64,000 bases of DNA from Variovorax sp. Sphag1AA (GTDB lineage: Bacteria; Pseudomonadota; Gammaproteobacteria; Burkholderiales; Burkholderiaceae_C): positions 248,001 through 312,000 of the forward strand of contig NZ_JACHYC010000008.1 of NCBI RefSeq assembly GCF_014192575.1. Direction: 5' to 3'. The notes below the pieces were generated by a model, which saw only the letters and a list, made by a program, of their open reading frames with translations, had not been told where the DNA came from and ran no database searches. Positions 24,702 to 33,337 of this stretch are shown here, piece by piece; positions within the stretch are counted from its first letter, which is position 1; every line of letters begins with the position of its first letter. Both the position numbers and the translations under genes were made by a program.

Positions 24702-25532
24702 TCACTCGGTGATCTTGTCGGTCTCGAACCGGAAGTCGCGGCTCTGGAAGCCAGAGGCCGTTTCGGGGCCATACCACTTGACGAAGATCTTCTCGGCCTG
24801 ACCGGACTTCTCGAGGTCGCGCAGCGTGTCGTCCACCACGGCCTTCAGCGCGGTTTCGCCCTTCTTGATGCCGATCGCCAGCGACTCGGTGCTGAGGTTC
24901 TGCTTGAGCACCGTGTATTGCGCCTTCTGCGGACCCAGCTTCGCGTAGCTGCGCAGCAGCGCGGCTTCGTCATCGACATAGCCCACGCCCTTGCCCTGCT
25001 GGAGTGCCTGGAAGGCCTGCTGGCTGGTGTCGAACGTGACCACGTCCACCCCCGGCACGGCCTTGCGCAGGTTGGGCTCCTGCGTTCCGCCACGGATCGT
25101 CAGCACCTTCTTGCCGGCCAGTTGCGGCACTTCGGTGATGCCGCTGTCCTTCTTGACGAGGGCCTTCTGGCCGGTGACGAAGGTGGTCAGCGAAAAGTCG
25201 ATCTGCGATTCGCGTTCCTTGTTGTGCGTGAGGCCGGCGGCGACGAGGTCGACGTGGCCCTGCTGCAATTCGGGAATGCGCGCGGCCACCGCGATCTGCT
25301 TGAGCTTCGGCTTCACGCCGATCTTCTCCGCGATCGCGTTCACCAGGTCGACTTCGTAGCCGACGATCTGGCGGGTCTTGGGATCGACGAAGGTAGCGGG
25401 CTCATCGGTGCCGAGCACGCCGACCACGAGTTCGCCGCGCTTCTTGATGTCTGCAAGCTGGTCGGCATGGGCGCTGAGCGAAGGCAGCAGCGCGACGGTT
25501 GCGAGCGCGGCGGCGATGAAGTGACGGCGCAT
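24702..25532 (-). CDS. polar amino acid-type ABC substrate-binding protein
   Basis: 276 residues with a Sec signal peptide (MRRHFIAAALATVALLPSLSAHA, cleavage after SAHA). Family 3 solute-binding core: LADIKKRGELVVGVLG, then VGYEVDLVNAIAEKIGV, AGLTHNKERESQIDFS, and the late FVKWYGPET. Strong Shine-Dalgarno AAGGAGAT before ATG 25532. In this context the ligand may be a sulfur-containing amino acid such as cystine or an S-conjugate; that is inference. Confidence 0.93.
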   Translation of the reverse strand: MRRHFIAAALATVALLPSLSAHADQLADIKKRGELVVGVLGTDEPATFVDPKTRQIVGYEVDLVNAIAEKIGVKPKLKQIAVAARIPELQQGHVDLVAAGLTHNKERESQIDFSLTTFVTGQKALVKKDSGITEVPQLAGKKVLTIRGGTQEPNLRKAVPGVDVVTFDTSQQAFQALQQGKGVGYVDDEAALLRSYAKLGPQKAQYTVLKQNLSTESLAIGIKKGETALKAVVDDTLRDLEKSGQAEKIFVKWYGPETASGFQSRDFRFETDKITE

Positions 25533-25593
25533 GGTTATCTCCTTGAGTTCAGACAGCGACGATACCAAGCAACGTCGCCGGGATGAAATCGAC

Positions 25594-25707
25594 AATGCGA
25601 ATAAGCAAATGGATGAGTGACCGTCCCGTCCGGGTTCCGCAAAGCCGCGGAGCACCGAAGCAAATGCGAAACCCTTCTTTGGCGTGATCACCGGTCGGCT
25701 CTAACGT
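25594..25707 (+). promoter_or_regulatory. divergent regulatory region with sulfur-type promoter for the 25747 operon
   Basis: GCAAATGCG (25660-25668), CTTC (25674-25677), -35 TTGGCG (25679-25684), 17 bp, -10 TAACGT (25702-25707). Over 27 positions it matches the 16.1-kb promoter at 19 without gaps. AAGCAAAT and AATGCGAA each occur twice, at 25594-25610 and 25658-25670, giving a second box nearer the divergent binding-protein gene. Confidence 0.5.
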
Positions 25708-25746
25708 GCCCGCTCCAGAGTTCGCACAAACGACAGGAGCCTTCGC

Positions 25747-27264
25747 GTGAACACTCGCATCAACCCACTGAAAGCCTCCCGCTCCGCCGCCCTGAAGGCG
25801 CAGCTGGACCATCCCGTGATCGACACCGACGTGCACGTCAACGACTACGCGCCGGTGCTGGAGGACTACATCGCGCAGTACGGCGGACCGAAGCTCGTCG
25901 ATGCGCTTCGCAAGGCGCTGGGCGGACGTTTCGCGACCCGCGACAGCGCCGGCAAGGACTGGTACCAGCAGACACCCGCCGAGCGCCAGCACCATCGCAC
26001 GCTGCGCTCGCCGTGGTGGGCCCGCGTGACGCGCAACACCTACGACCTCGCGACCTACACCATCCCCGCGCTGCTGTACGAACGGCTCGCCGAGCAGGGC
26101 TCGGACTATTCCGTGCTGTTCCCCAACGATGTGCTTTCGCCGGCCGCCGCGGGCACGGACTACCGCCAGCCGCTGCACCGCGCACTGAACCACTTCCATG
26201 CCGACCAGTACAGACACTACGCGGACCGCCTCACGCCGGTGGCCGGCATCCCGATGCACACGCCGCAGGAAGCCATCGAGGAGCTGGAGTTCGCCGTCAA
26301 GACGCTGGGGCTGAAGGTGATCAACATCCCCGGTGGCGTGCGCCGGCCCATCCCGGCGATTGCCGAGAAGTACCCCAAGGACCAGCATCCGGAGATCGCA
26401 AAGCATGTTGGCTACATCGATTTCTACGGCATCGACAGCCCGCATGACTACGACCCGTTCTGGGCCAAGGTGGTCGAGCTCGGCGTGCCCGTGACCACGC
26501 ACTACGGCAGCCAGGGCTGGACCGGACGGCACTCGATCAGCAACTACATGTTCAACCACATCGGCCACTTCGCCGATGGATCGCAAGCCTTCGCGAAGGC
26601 GCTGTTCTTCGGCGGCGTGACGCGCCGCTTCCCGGGTCTGCGCGTGGGCTTGCTGGAAGGCGGTGCGGACTGGGGTTCCCATGTCTACACCCACCTGGTG
26701 GACCGATGGGAAAAGCGCAACCGCGAAGCCGTGCGCAACTACGACCCGTCCGAGGTCGACGTCGAGCTGCTCGCTGCACTGTTCGAGCAGCACGGCGGCG
26801 AGCTGCTCCAGGGCCGGTCCGTCGACAAGTCGACGCTGGTGCGCGATAGCCTCGGCATCTCCGCGCTGCCGCACAGCCGCGAGCCCCGCGCCGACGAGAT
26901 CGACGACTTCGCGCTGGCCGGCATCGAGAAGGTGGATGACATTCGCGCGCGCTGGGTCGACCCCTTCTTCTTCGGCTCGGAGGCGGACGACCGCACCGTC
27001 GCCGCCGCCTTCAACCATCGCGTGCATCCGGGCGGCGTGACGGTCAATGCGATCTGGTCTTCCGACGTCGGCCATTGGGACGTACCGGAGTTCACCGAGC
27101 CCTTGGCCGAGACATGGGACCTGGTCGAACAGGGCGTCATCTCGCGGCAGGACTTCCGCGCATTCGTGTTCGGCAATCCGCTGCGCTTCTACACCGAGGC
27201 CAATCCGCGCTTCTTCGAGGGCACCGAAGTCGGCCGCCAACTGGGCAAGGTGTCGGATGCCTGA
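25747..27264 (+). CDS. metal-dependent amidohydrolase (PF04909-type TIM barrel)
   Basis: 505 residues from GTG 25747 with GGAG upstream. The metal-binding DxHxN of strand 1 is seen in VIDTDVHVNDY, later HYGSQGWTGRHS, and the catalytic Asp in IWSSDVGHWDVPE near the end. No signal peptide, so cytoplasmic. The family contains hydrolases and decarboxylases of aromatic acids and amides. It precedes an SsuA-like binding protein in one operon and lies under a sulfur-type promoter, so it may process an imported organosulfur compound. Substrate unknown. Confidence 0.88.
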   Translation: MNTRINPLKASRSAALKAQLDHPVIDTDVHVNDYAPVLEDYIAQYGGPKLVDALRKALGGRFATRDSAGKDWYQQTPAERQHHRTLRSPWWARVTRNTYDLATYTIPALLYERLAEQGSDYSVLFPNDVLSPAAAGTDYRQPLHRALNHFHADQYRHYADRLTPVAGIPMHTPQEAIEELEFAVKTLGLKVINIPGGVRRPIPAIAEKYPKDQHPEIAKHVGYIDFYGIDSPHDYDPFWAKVVELGVPVTTHYGSQGWTGRHSISNYMFNHIGHFADGSQAFAKALFFGGVTRRFPGLRVGLLEGGADWGSHVYTHLVDRWEKRNREAVRNYDPSEVDVELLAALFEQHGGELLQGRSVDKSTLVRDSLGISALPHSREPRADEIDDFALAGIEKVDDIRARWVDPFFFGSEADDRTVAAAFNHRVHPGGVTVNAIWSSDVGHWDVPEFTEPLAETWDLVEQGVISRQDFRAFVFGNPLRFYTEANPRFFEGTEVGRQLGKVSDA

Positions 27265-27289
27265 TCCGCAATTTCGCAAGGACTCTTCG

Positions 27290-28393
27290 ATGCGCATCTC
27301 ACGTTTCGCATTCCTGCGCCGGGGCGCGGCCCTGGCCGCTGCCTGCCTGTTCGGCGCGCTGCCCGCATATGCGGCGCCCGATGTCATCCGCATCGGCATT
27401 GCCACGGCCGGCGGCGGCGATCCGGTCACCTGGGGTGGCTCACCCGGCGGAGTGGCGCAGAACCAGCGGTTGCTGGAAGACGAGTTCAAGGGCTCCGGCA
27501 CGCGGATCGAGTGGGTCTTCTTCAAGGGAGCAGGTCCGGCAGTCAACGAAGCGCTCTCGAACAAGCAGATCGACTTCGCCTACCAGGGCGATCTCCCCTC
27601 GCTGGTCGGTCGCGCCAACGGGCTGAACACCCGGCTGCTCCTTGCCAGCGGCACCCGGAACAACCTGTACGTCGTCGTGCCGCCGAAGTCCGGCATTCAT
27701 GAGATCAAGGACCTGAAGGACCGCCGGGTTGCCATCTTCCGCGGCACCAATGGCCATCTGGTCGCGATCAACGTGCTGGCGGCCAACGGCCTGGCCGAGC
27801 GCGACATCAAGGGCGTGCATCTGGATACCGGCAGTGCGCAGGCCGCGCTGGTCTCCGACGGCGTGGACGCTGCTTTCGGCGGCTACGAATGGTTCAAGGT
27901 GCGGGACCAGGGACTGGTGCGCGTGGTCTATTCGACGCAGGGCAAGGATCCGTCGCTCACACGCCAGGCGGCACTCGTGGTGCGCGGCGATTTCGAACAG
28001 GCCAACCCGGCAGAGGTCCAGCGCGTGGTCGACGCGTTCGTGCGTGCGGCGCGCTGGGCATCCGACGAGAACAACCGCGCGGCGCTCTTCGAGATCTGGG
28101 CCAAGAGCGGCACGCCGGTCGCGTCGTGGCAGGCGGAGTTCGATGGCCAGTCGCTGGCGGCGCGCAACTCCCCTCTGCTCGACGCCTTCGTGCTCGGCCG
28201 CTACAAGGCCGTGGTCGAAGACGCGCTGAAGCTCAAGCTCATCCGTCGCAGCGTGACGGTGGATGACTGGTTCGAGCCCCGATACCTTCGCGCGGCGCTC
28301 AAGAAGCAGGGGTTGGAGAACTACTGGACGGCCTACGACGTGGCGGGGAAGCCGGTCGTTGCGAATGCGTCCGTGGCTTCCAGTGCGCGCTGA
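27290..28393 (+). CDS. SsuA/TauA-like ABC substrate-binding protein
   Basis: 367 residues; signal peptide MRISRFAFLRRG...ALPAYAA with cleavage near residue 25. The two-lobed NMT1/SsuA core shows VIRIGIATAGGG, then FKGAGPAVNEALSNKQIDFAY, GIHEIKDLKDRRVAIFRGT and DTGSAQAALVSDGVDAAFGGY. It would bind an aliphatic sulfonate or sulfate ester in the periplasm. No permease follows directly. The permease and ATPase at 29941 and 31836 are the nearest candidates, and they have their own binding protein as well. Confidence 0.9.
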   Translation: MRISRFAFLRRGAALAAACLFGALPAYAAPDVIRIGIATAGGGDPVTWGGSPGGVAQNQRLLEDEFKGSGTRIEWVFFKGAGPAVNEALSNKQIDFAYQGDLPSLVGRANGLNTRLLLASGTRNNLYVVVPPKSGIHEIKDLKDRRVAIFRGTNGHLVAINVLAANGLAERDIKGVHLDTGSAQAALVSDGVDAAFGGYEWFKVRDQGLVRVVYSTQGKDPSLTRQAALVVRGDFEQANPAEVQRVVDAFVRAARWASDENNRAALFEIWAKSGTPVASWQAEFDGQSLAARNSPLLDAFVLGRYKAVVEDALKLKLIRRSVTVDDWFEPRYLRAALKKQGLENYWTAYDVAGKPVVANASVASSAR

Positions 28394-28538
28394 CTGAACG
28401 GCACCATCGGTCCGATCACGTCGTGGGCGCGCCGCAACACAGGACGCATAAGCTAAGCCGGTTTTCGAGTTTCGGGAAACCACGCTTGCGGCCAGACTAG
28501 GCGCCTCGTCTTCACCGCCTCGTCTGCCTGTCTCCCGG

Positions 28539-29951
28539 ATGCCCATCGACCCTTCTCCTGCGCGCCAGCTTCACTTCGGCATCTTCCTGTTCTCCATCGG
28601 CTATCACCCGGGCGCGTGGCGCCTTCCGGGCGTGAGCCCGCAGGCTTCGCATGATCCGGCGTTCATCGCGTCGATCGCGCGCAAGGCCGAGGACGCCAAG
28701 TTCGACTTCTTCTTCCTCGGCGATGCGCTCGCGACCAGCGCCGAGCAGCAGTACGTGTTTCCGTCGCAGACGGTACGGCTCGAGCCTTTCACGATGATGG
28801 GCTACGTGGCCGCGCAGACGCAGCGCATCGGCCTCATCGCGACCGCGAACACGACCTACGCCGACCCCTATCACATCGCACGCCAGACCGCCTCGCTCGA
28901 CCACCTGAGTCGCGGGCGACTGGCATGGAACGTCGTGACCGGGGCCGACGAACGCGCCGCGAAGAACTTCGGCCGCGACCACCATTGGGAAAACAGTCGC
29001 CGCTACGATTACGCCGAAGAACTGGTCGAGGTGGTCTCGAAGCTCTGGGATTCGTGGGAGGACGACGCACTGATCGGCGACCAGGAGGCCGGGTTGCTCG
29101 TCGATCCGCGCAAGCTGCACACGATCGAGCACGAGGGGAATTTCTTCCAGGTCAAGGGGCCGCTCAACGTCGCGCGGCCACCGCAGGGGCAGATCCCGCT
29201 CGTCAACGCCGGCACCTCCGCACGTTCGCGCGCATTCGGCGCCGCGCGGTCCACCGTGGTCTTCGCGGGCGTGCCGACCTTCGAGGCGGCCCAGTCCTTC
29301 TATGCGGAGATCAAGGCCGGCGCGATCGCCAACGGCCGCCGCGCCGAGGACGTCTCGATCCTGCCCGGCCTCGTGCCCTACGTCGGCCGCACCAGCGACG
29401 AGGCCTATGCGCTCTACCAGCGGCTCAGCGGGTTGATCGCAGCAAAGCTCGACATCGCGGCGCTCGAGCGGGACCTGCACATCCCGCTCACCGGCCTCGG
29501 CGGCGACGACCCTTTCCCAGCCTTCGACGAGACCGATGCCTCGTTCGCGCTCGCGCGGCTCTTCATCACGCAGGCGCGCAAGCTCAATCGGACGGACCGG
29601 CCGACGGTTCGCCATGTCTTCGAATATTCGATCGCACGCGGCCGAGGTCACTTCCTGGCCATCGGCAGCGCCGAGGAAGTCGCGGACACCATCCAGCACT
29701 GGTTCGAGAACGGCGCAGCCGATGGTTTCAACGTCTGCCCGCCGCACCTGCCGGGCGGGCTCGACGACTTCATCGGGCTGGTGCTGCCGATCCTGCGCGC
29801 ACGCGGGCTGTTCCGCGAAGACTACGAAGGCGACACCTTCGGCGCGCACTTCGGCATAGGCGCGCGACCTGCGAGCCGCTTTGAGGGCACCGGTGCAGCC
29901 GCGCAGGCCGAGCACGGCCGCATCACCGAGACGCATCATCGTGTCGTCTGA
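28539..29951 (+). CDS. FMN-dependent monooxygenase, NtaA/SnaA/DszA family
   Basis: 470 residues. Seen: LHFGIFLFSIGYHPGAWR, then FDFFFLGDALATS, GLIATANTTYADPYHIARQTASLDHLS, GRLAWNVVTGADERAAKNFG, PLVNAGTSARSR and DGFNVCPPHLPGGLDDFIGL. It starts an operon with a complete SsuABC-type importer, so import and FMN-dependent cleavage of the same compound are probably coupled. A possible promoter reads TTTCGG (28470-28475), 17 bp, CAGACT (28493-28498). Substrate unknown. Confidence 0.92.
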   Translation: MPIDPSPARQLHFGIFLFSIGYHPGAWRLPGVSPQASHDPAFIASIARKAEDAKFDFFFLGDALATSAEQQYVFPSQTVRLEPFTMMGYVAAQTQRIGLIATANTTYADPYHIARQTASLDHLSRGRLAWNVVTGADERAAKNFGRDHHWENSRRYDYAEELVEVVSKLWDSWEDDALIGDQEAGLLVDPRKLHTIEHEGNFFQVKGPLNVARPPQGQIPLVNAGTSARSRAFGAARSTVVFAGVPTFEAAQSFYAEIKAGAIANGRRAEDVSILPGLVPYVGRTSDEAYALYQRLSGLIAAKLDIAALERDLHIPLTGLGGDDPFPAFDETDASFALARLFITQARKLNRTDRPTVRHVFEYSIARGRGHFLAIGSAEEVADTIQHWFENGAADGFNVCPPHLPGGLDDFIGLVLPILRARGLFREDYEGDTFGAHFGIGARPASRFEGTGAAAQAEHGRITETHHRVV

Positions 29952-30732
29952 GGCGGTGCCAGCGCGGCGCCTCCGCGCTCTGCCAGCCATCCCGCTGGCG
30001 CAGGGGCTGACCGTGCTCGTACTGCTGCTGGCCTGGGAATGGGCCGTGCGCTCCAACACGGTCAACGCGCTCTATCTGCCCGCGCCAACGGCGATCGTCG
30101 AGAGCTTCGGGCCGCTGCTCGCGCAGGGCCGCCTGCTGCATCACACAGCGGTCACGCTGGCCGAGTTCGCGGTGGGCTATGCGGCGGCGGTCTTCGGCGG
30201 GATCGGCCTCGGTGTGCTGCTCGTGCTCGTGCCGTCGGCGGAGCGCTTCGCGCATCCTTTCATCGGCGCGCTGATGTCGGTGCCCAAGGTGGCCATCGTG
30301 CCGCTGCTGGCGCTCTGGCTGGGCATCGGCTTCACGCACAAGGTCGCGATCGTCTTCCTCTTCGCGGTGTTCCAGATCGTCTACAGCACGGTCGCAGGCA
30401 TCAAGCAGACGCGGCGCGAGCATCTCAAGGTGGCCCGGGCCTTTCGGGCGAGCACGCTGCAGACGGTGTTCAAGGTGATCCTGCCTTCGGCGATGCCAAC
30501 CATCTTTGCCGCGCTGCGTGTCTCGGCCTCGGTGGGGCTGCTCGGCGCGCTGTTCGCCGAGATGCTGTCGTCCAAGGAAGGCCTCGGCAACCTGATCACG
30601 CGCTCCACCGCCTCACTCGATACCGCCGAGACCTTCGCGCTGATCGCGCTGGTCACGCTGCTCGCGGTGGCGATGATCGCCGCGCTCGATCTGCTCGAGC
30701 GGATGGTTTTCCTGCGCTGGCGGGCCGCCTGA
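29941..30732 (+). CDS. SsuC/TauC-type ABC transporter permease
   Basis: 263 residues from GTG 29941, overlapping the monooxygenase end by 11 bp; an earlier in-frame start at 29881 would overlap by 71 bp. About six membrane segments; LYLPAPTAIVESFGPLL before the second, and the EAA loop TRREHLKVARAFRASTLQTV with VILPSAMPTIFAALR. The channel subunit for an aliphatic sulfonate-type importer. Confidence 0.92.
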   Translation: MSSEAVPARRLRALPAIPLAQGLTVLVLLLAWEWAVRSNTVNALYLPAPTAIVESFGPLLAQGRLLHHTAVTLAEFAVGYAAAVFGGIGLGVLLVLVPSAERFAHPFIGALMSVPKVAIVPLLALWLGIGFTHKVAIVFLFAVFQIVYSTVAGIKQTRREHLKVARAFRASTLQTVFKVILPSAMPTIFAALRVSASVGLLGALFAEMLSSKEGLGNLITRSTASLDTAETFALIALVTLLAVAMIAALDLLERMVFLRWRAA

Positions 30733-30780
30733 ATCGCCGCGCGCCCTTCGCGTTCTTTCGTTCTCCTTTCGGATCGATCC

Positions 30781-31821
30781 ATGACCTCTCTCTTTTCGCT
30801 CACTCCCATTCCGCGCGCGCACGGGTTGCGTCGCGCGAGCCTCGCCGCGCTGGCGATCGGCGTGGCGCTCCTCGCGGCGTGCTCGCGCCAGGAGCCTGAA
30901 CCTCGCGTCGCCGCGGCGCCGGCCCCGGCAGCCGAAGCGGCAGCGCAGAAGGTGCGCTATGCGGGCTATCCGGGCGTCACCGGCCTCGGCGTGCAGCTCG
31001 GCATCGAGAAGGGCTTCTTCAAGGACGAAGGACTCGCGCTCGAATTCATCACCACGCAGGACGCGGTCGCGGGCCTCGCGAGCGGTGACATCGATGTGGC
31101 CGACTGGAACACCACCGGCGCGATCGTCGCGGCGGGCAAGGGCGCACCGCTCACGATCGTCGCGTCGATGTTCCGGCACGTCGGGCCGTTCTATCTCGTC
31201 GGTGCGCCGGATGTGCCGTCGGTTGCGGCGCTCAAGGGCAAGACAGTCGGCTCTGCCGCGTTCGGCACCGGGCTCGACGTGTATGCGCGCACGATCCTTT
31301 CGAAGGAAGGCGTGCCACTCGACAGCGTCTCCTTCGTTGCCAACGGGGTCAACGCGGCGGCACTTGCGACGGTCGAGAACGGGTCGGTCAGCGCCACGAT
31401 CATCCACGAGCCTTTCGCATCGCTCGCCGAGCAGACCGGCAAGGGCAAGGTGCTCGCGGCGGGCTACGACTACCTGCCGCGCTTTCACACCGGCGTGATC
31501 GTCGCGAACAACCAGTTCATTGCCAACTCGCCGCAGGTTGTCGAGAAGTTCCTGCGTGCCTACTTCCGCTCGAACGAATACGCGAAGGCGAACCTCGACG
31601 AGTACAAGGCCTTCTATGCCAAGCGGCTCGGCGTCGACCCGAAGGTCGCCGACGCCGCGGTGCAGCGCGAACTGCCGATCTGGGCCAACGACCCGACGGT
31701 GTCGCTCGACGAGATCCGCGAGACGCAGCAGATCCAGCAGGCACTGGGTTTCCAGAAGGAGATCTACGACGCCGCGAAGTTCGTGAACCTCGCGTTCATC
31801 CCCAAGCCACCGAAGCCCTGA
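30781..31821 (+). CDS. lipoprotein SsuA-type ABC substrate-binding protein
   Basis: 346 residues. The signal peptide ends in a lipobox, LLAACSRQ, so the protein should be anchored by Cys 35 or so, followed by an Ala/Pro linker. Core: VRYAGYPGVTGLGVQLGIEKG, GLASGDIDVADWNTTG, LKGKTVGSAAFGTGLDVYA, ATIIHEPFASLAEQTG. Binding protein of the SsuC/SsuB pair that flanks it. Confidence 0.92.
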   Translation: MTSLFSLTPIPRAHGLRRASLAALAIGVALLAACSRQEPEPRVAAAPAPAAEAAAQKVRYAGYPGVTGLGVQLGIEKGFFKDEGLALEFITTQDAVAGLASGDIDVADWNTTGAIVAAGKGAPLTIVASMFRHVGPFYLVGAPDVPSVAALKGKTVGSAAFGTGLDVYARTILSKEGVPLDSVSFVANGVNAAALATVENGSVSATIIHEPFASLAEQTGKGKVLAAGYDYLPRFHTGVIVANNQFIANSPQVVEKFLRAYFRSNEYAKANLDEYKAFYAKRLGVDPKVADAAVQRELPIWANDPTVSLDEIRETQQIQQALGFQKEIYDAAKFVNLAFIPKPPKP

Positions 31822-31835
31822 GCTCCGTTCCATCG

Positions 31836-32585
31836 ATGGCCGATTTCGTTCTCGAGTCGCTGGGCAAGGTCTTCGACGGACCGACGCCAGTCACCGCACT
31901 GCAGGGCGTCGACCTGCGGGTGCGCGCTGGCGAGTTCGTCTGCCTGCTTGGTGCGAGCGGCTGCGGCAAGAGCACGCTGCTCGACATCCTCGCCGGGCTC
32001 GAACGGCCGAGCAGCGGCAAGGCGCTTTTCGATGGACGGCCGATCCAGGGCACCGATCCGCGCAGGGGCCTCGTGTTTCAGGACCCGGCGCTGATGCCGT
32101 GGCGCACGATCGCGGAGAACGTCGGGTTCGGGCCCGAGTTGCGCGGCCTCCGTCGCCGCGAACGCCGCGCGCGCGCAGTCGCAAGCCTCGCCCGCGTGGG
32201 GCTGGCCGGCTTCGAGGATGCCTATCCACACCAGCTCTCGGGCGGCATGCGGCAGCGCGCGGGCATTGCGCGTGCGCTTGCCAACGAACCCGAGGTGCTG
32301 CTGATGGACGAACCCTTCGGCGCCGTCGATCACCTGACGCGCGTCGCGCTGCAGGAGGACCTTTTGCGCCTGTGGGAGCGCGAACGGCGCACCATCGTGT
32401 TCGTGACGCATGACGTCGGCGAGGCGGTGTTCCTGGCCGACCGCGTGGTGCTGCTGTCGCCGCGGCCGGGCCGCATCCACCAGATCTTCGACATCACGGT
32501 CGGGCGGCCTCGCGAGCGCGGCCAGAAGGCGCTCATCGAGATCGAGGCGGAGGTCTATCGCGCGATCAATGCGCGGCAGCAGTGA
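31836..32585 (+). CDS. SsuB-type ABC transporter ATPase
   Basis: 249 residues. Walker A GASGCGKST, Q-loop VFQDPALMPWRTIAENV, signature QLSGGMRQRAGIARAL, Walker B VLLMDEPFGAVDHLTR, switch His in FVTHDVGEA. Energises the sulfonate-type importer and ends the 28.5-32.6 kb operon. Confidence 0.94.
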   Translation: MADFVLESLGKVFDGPTPVTALQGVDLRVRAGEFVCLLGASGCGKSTLLDILAGLERPSSGKALFDGRPIQGTDPRRGLVFQDPALMPWRTIAENVGFGPELRGLRRRERRARAVASLARVGLAGFEDAYPHQLSGGMRQRAGIARALANEPEVLLMDEPFGAVDHLTRVALQEDLLRLWERERRTIVFVTHDVGEAVFLADRVVLLSPRPGRIHQIFDITVGRPRERGQKALIEIEAEVYRAINARQQ

Positions 32586-32670
32586 AGACTTAGTCCACGC
32601 CCCGCAAGACTGGGGCCCCATGACTTTGGTCACTTCCCAGCCCCCCGGCCGTCCGCCTAAGATGGCCGCC

Positions 32671-33321
32671 ATGGCTGCTGTCACACCTCTGCCGCATGCC
32701 ACGCCGGGCATCCTGGTGGTGGACGACCACGATCTGGTGCGTCTGGGCCTGCGCGCGCTGCTGCAAGCCCAGAGCGGCAGCATGCCGGTGTACGAAGCAC
32801 GCAGCCTGGCCGACGCGCTGGAGCTCTACGCTGTCCATGCCGCGTCCCTTCACCTCGTATTGCTCGATCTCGACCTGCCCGATGCCCAGGGCCTCGACGC
32901 CCTGGTGCGCTTCAGGCGAGCCTTTCCACACTCGCGCGTGATCGTGCTCTCGGGCACGGGCAGCCCCGCGTTGATGCAAGGTGCGCTGACGCTGGGCGCG
33001 CAGGCCTTCCTGCACAAGTCCGGCCATCTGGGCGAGGTACTGCGCTACGTGCGCGACCACGACCTGGCCGGGTCGCCGGATGGGCCGCCGGCGTGGACGC
33101 CCGAAGCCCCGGCCAACGACCGTGCGGCGGCTGCAACGTCCGCGCAGCAACTGACCCCGCGCCAGGTGGAGATCCTCGACTGGCTGCTGGCCGGCAAGTC
33201 GAACAAGGAGATCGCGCAGCTGTCGCACTTGAGCGAGGGCACGGTGAAGAACCATGTGTCCACCCTGCTGCTGCTGTTCGGCATGCGCTCGCGAGCCCAA
33301 CTGATCAGCGGCTTGAGATGA
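32671..33321 (+). CDS. LuxR/NarL-family response regulator
   Basis: 216 residues from ATG 32671; ATGs at 32662 and 32620 are in frame too. Receiver domain: acidic pair in ILVVDDHDLVR, phospho-acceptor Asp in VLLDLDLPDAQG, Lys in FLHKSG. C-terminal HTH: LTPRQVEILDWLLAGKSNKEIAQLSHLSEGTVKNHV (two blocks). A linker rich in Pro and Ala joins them. The hybrid kinase gene starts 16 bp later and is surely its partner. Target genes unknown; the downstream lipoprotein is a candidate. Confidence 0.93.
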   Translation: MAAVTPLPHATPGILVVDDHDLVRLGLRALLQAQSGSMPVYEARSLADALELYAVHAASLHLVLLDLDLPDAQGLDALVRFRRAFPHSRVIVLSGTGSPALMQGALTLGAQAFLHKSGHLGEVLRYVRDHDLAGSPDGPPAWTPEAPANDRAAAATSAQQLTPRQVEILDWLLAGKSNKEIAQLSHLSEGTVKNHVSTLLLLFGMRSRAQLISGLR

Positions 33322-33337
33322 GTCACCGTCAGCCACG

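Noticed and set aside
25549..27564. 671-residue minus-strand open frame over the amidohydrolase
   Set aside because: Antisense shadow of a confident gene, crossing the divergent promoter region.
28461..28480. GGTTT...GAAACC inverted repeat upstream of the 28539 monooxygenase as an operator
   Set aside because: Only five paired bases and no similarity to the boxes at the other sulfur promoters.
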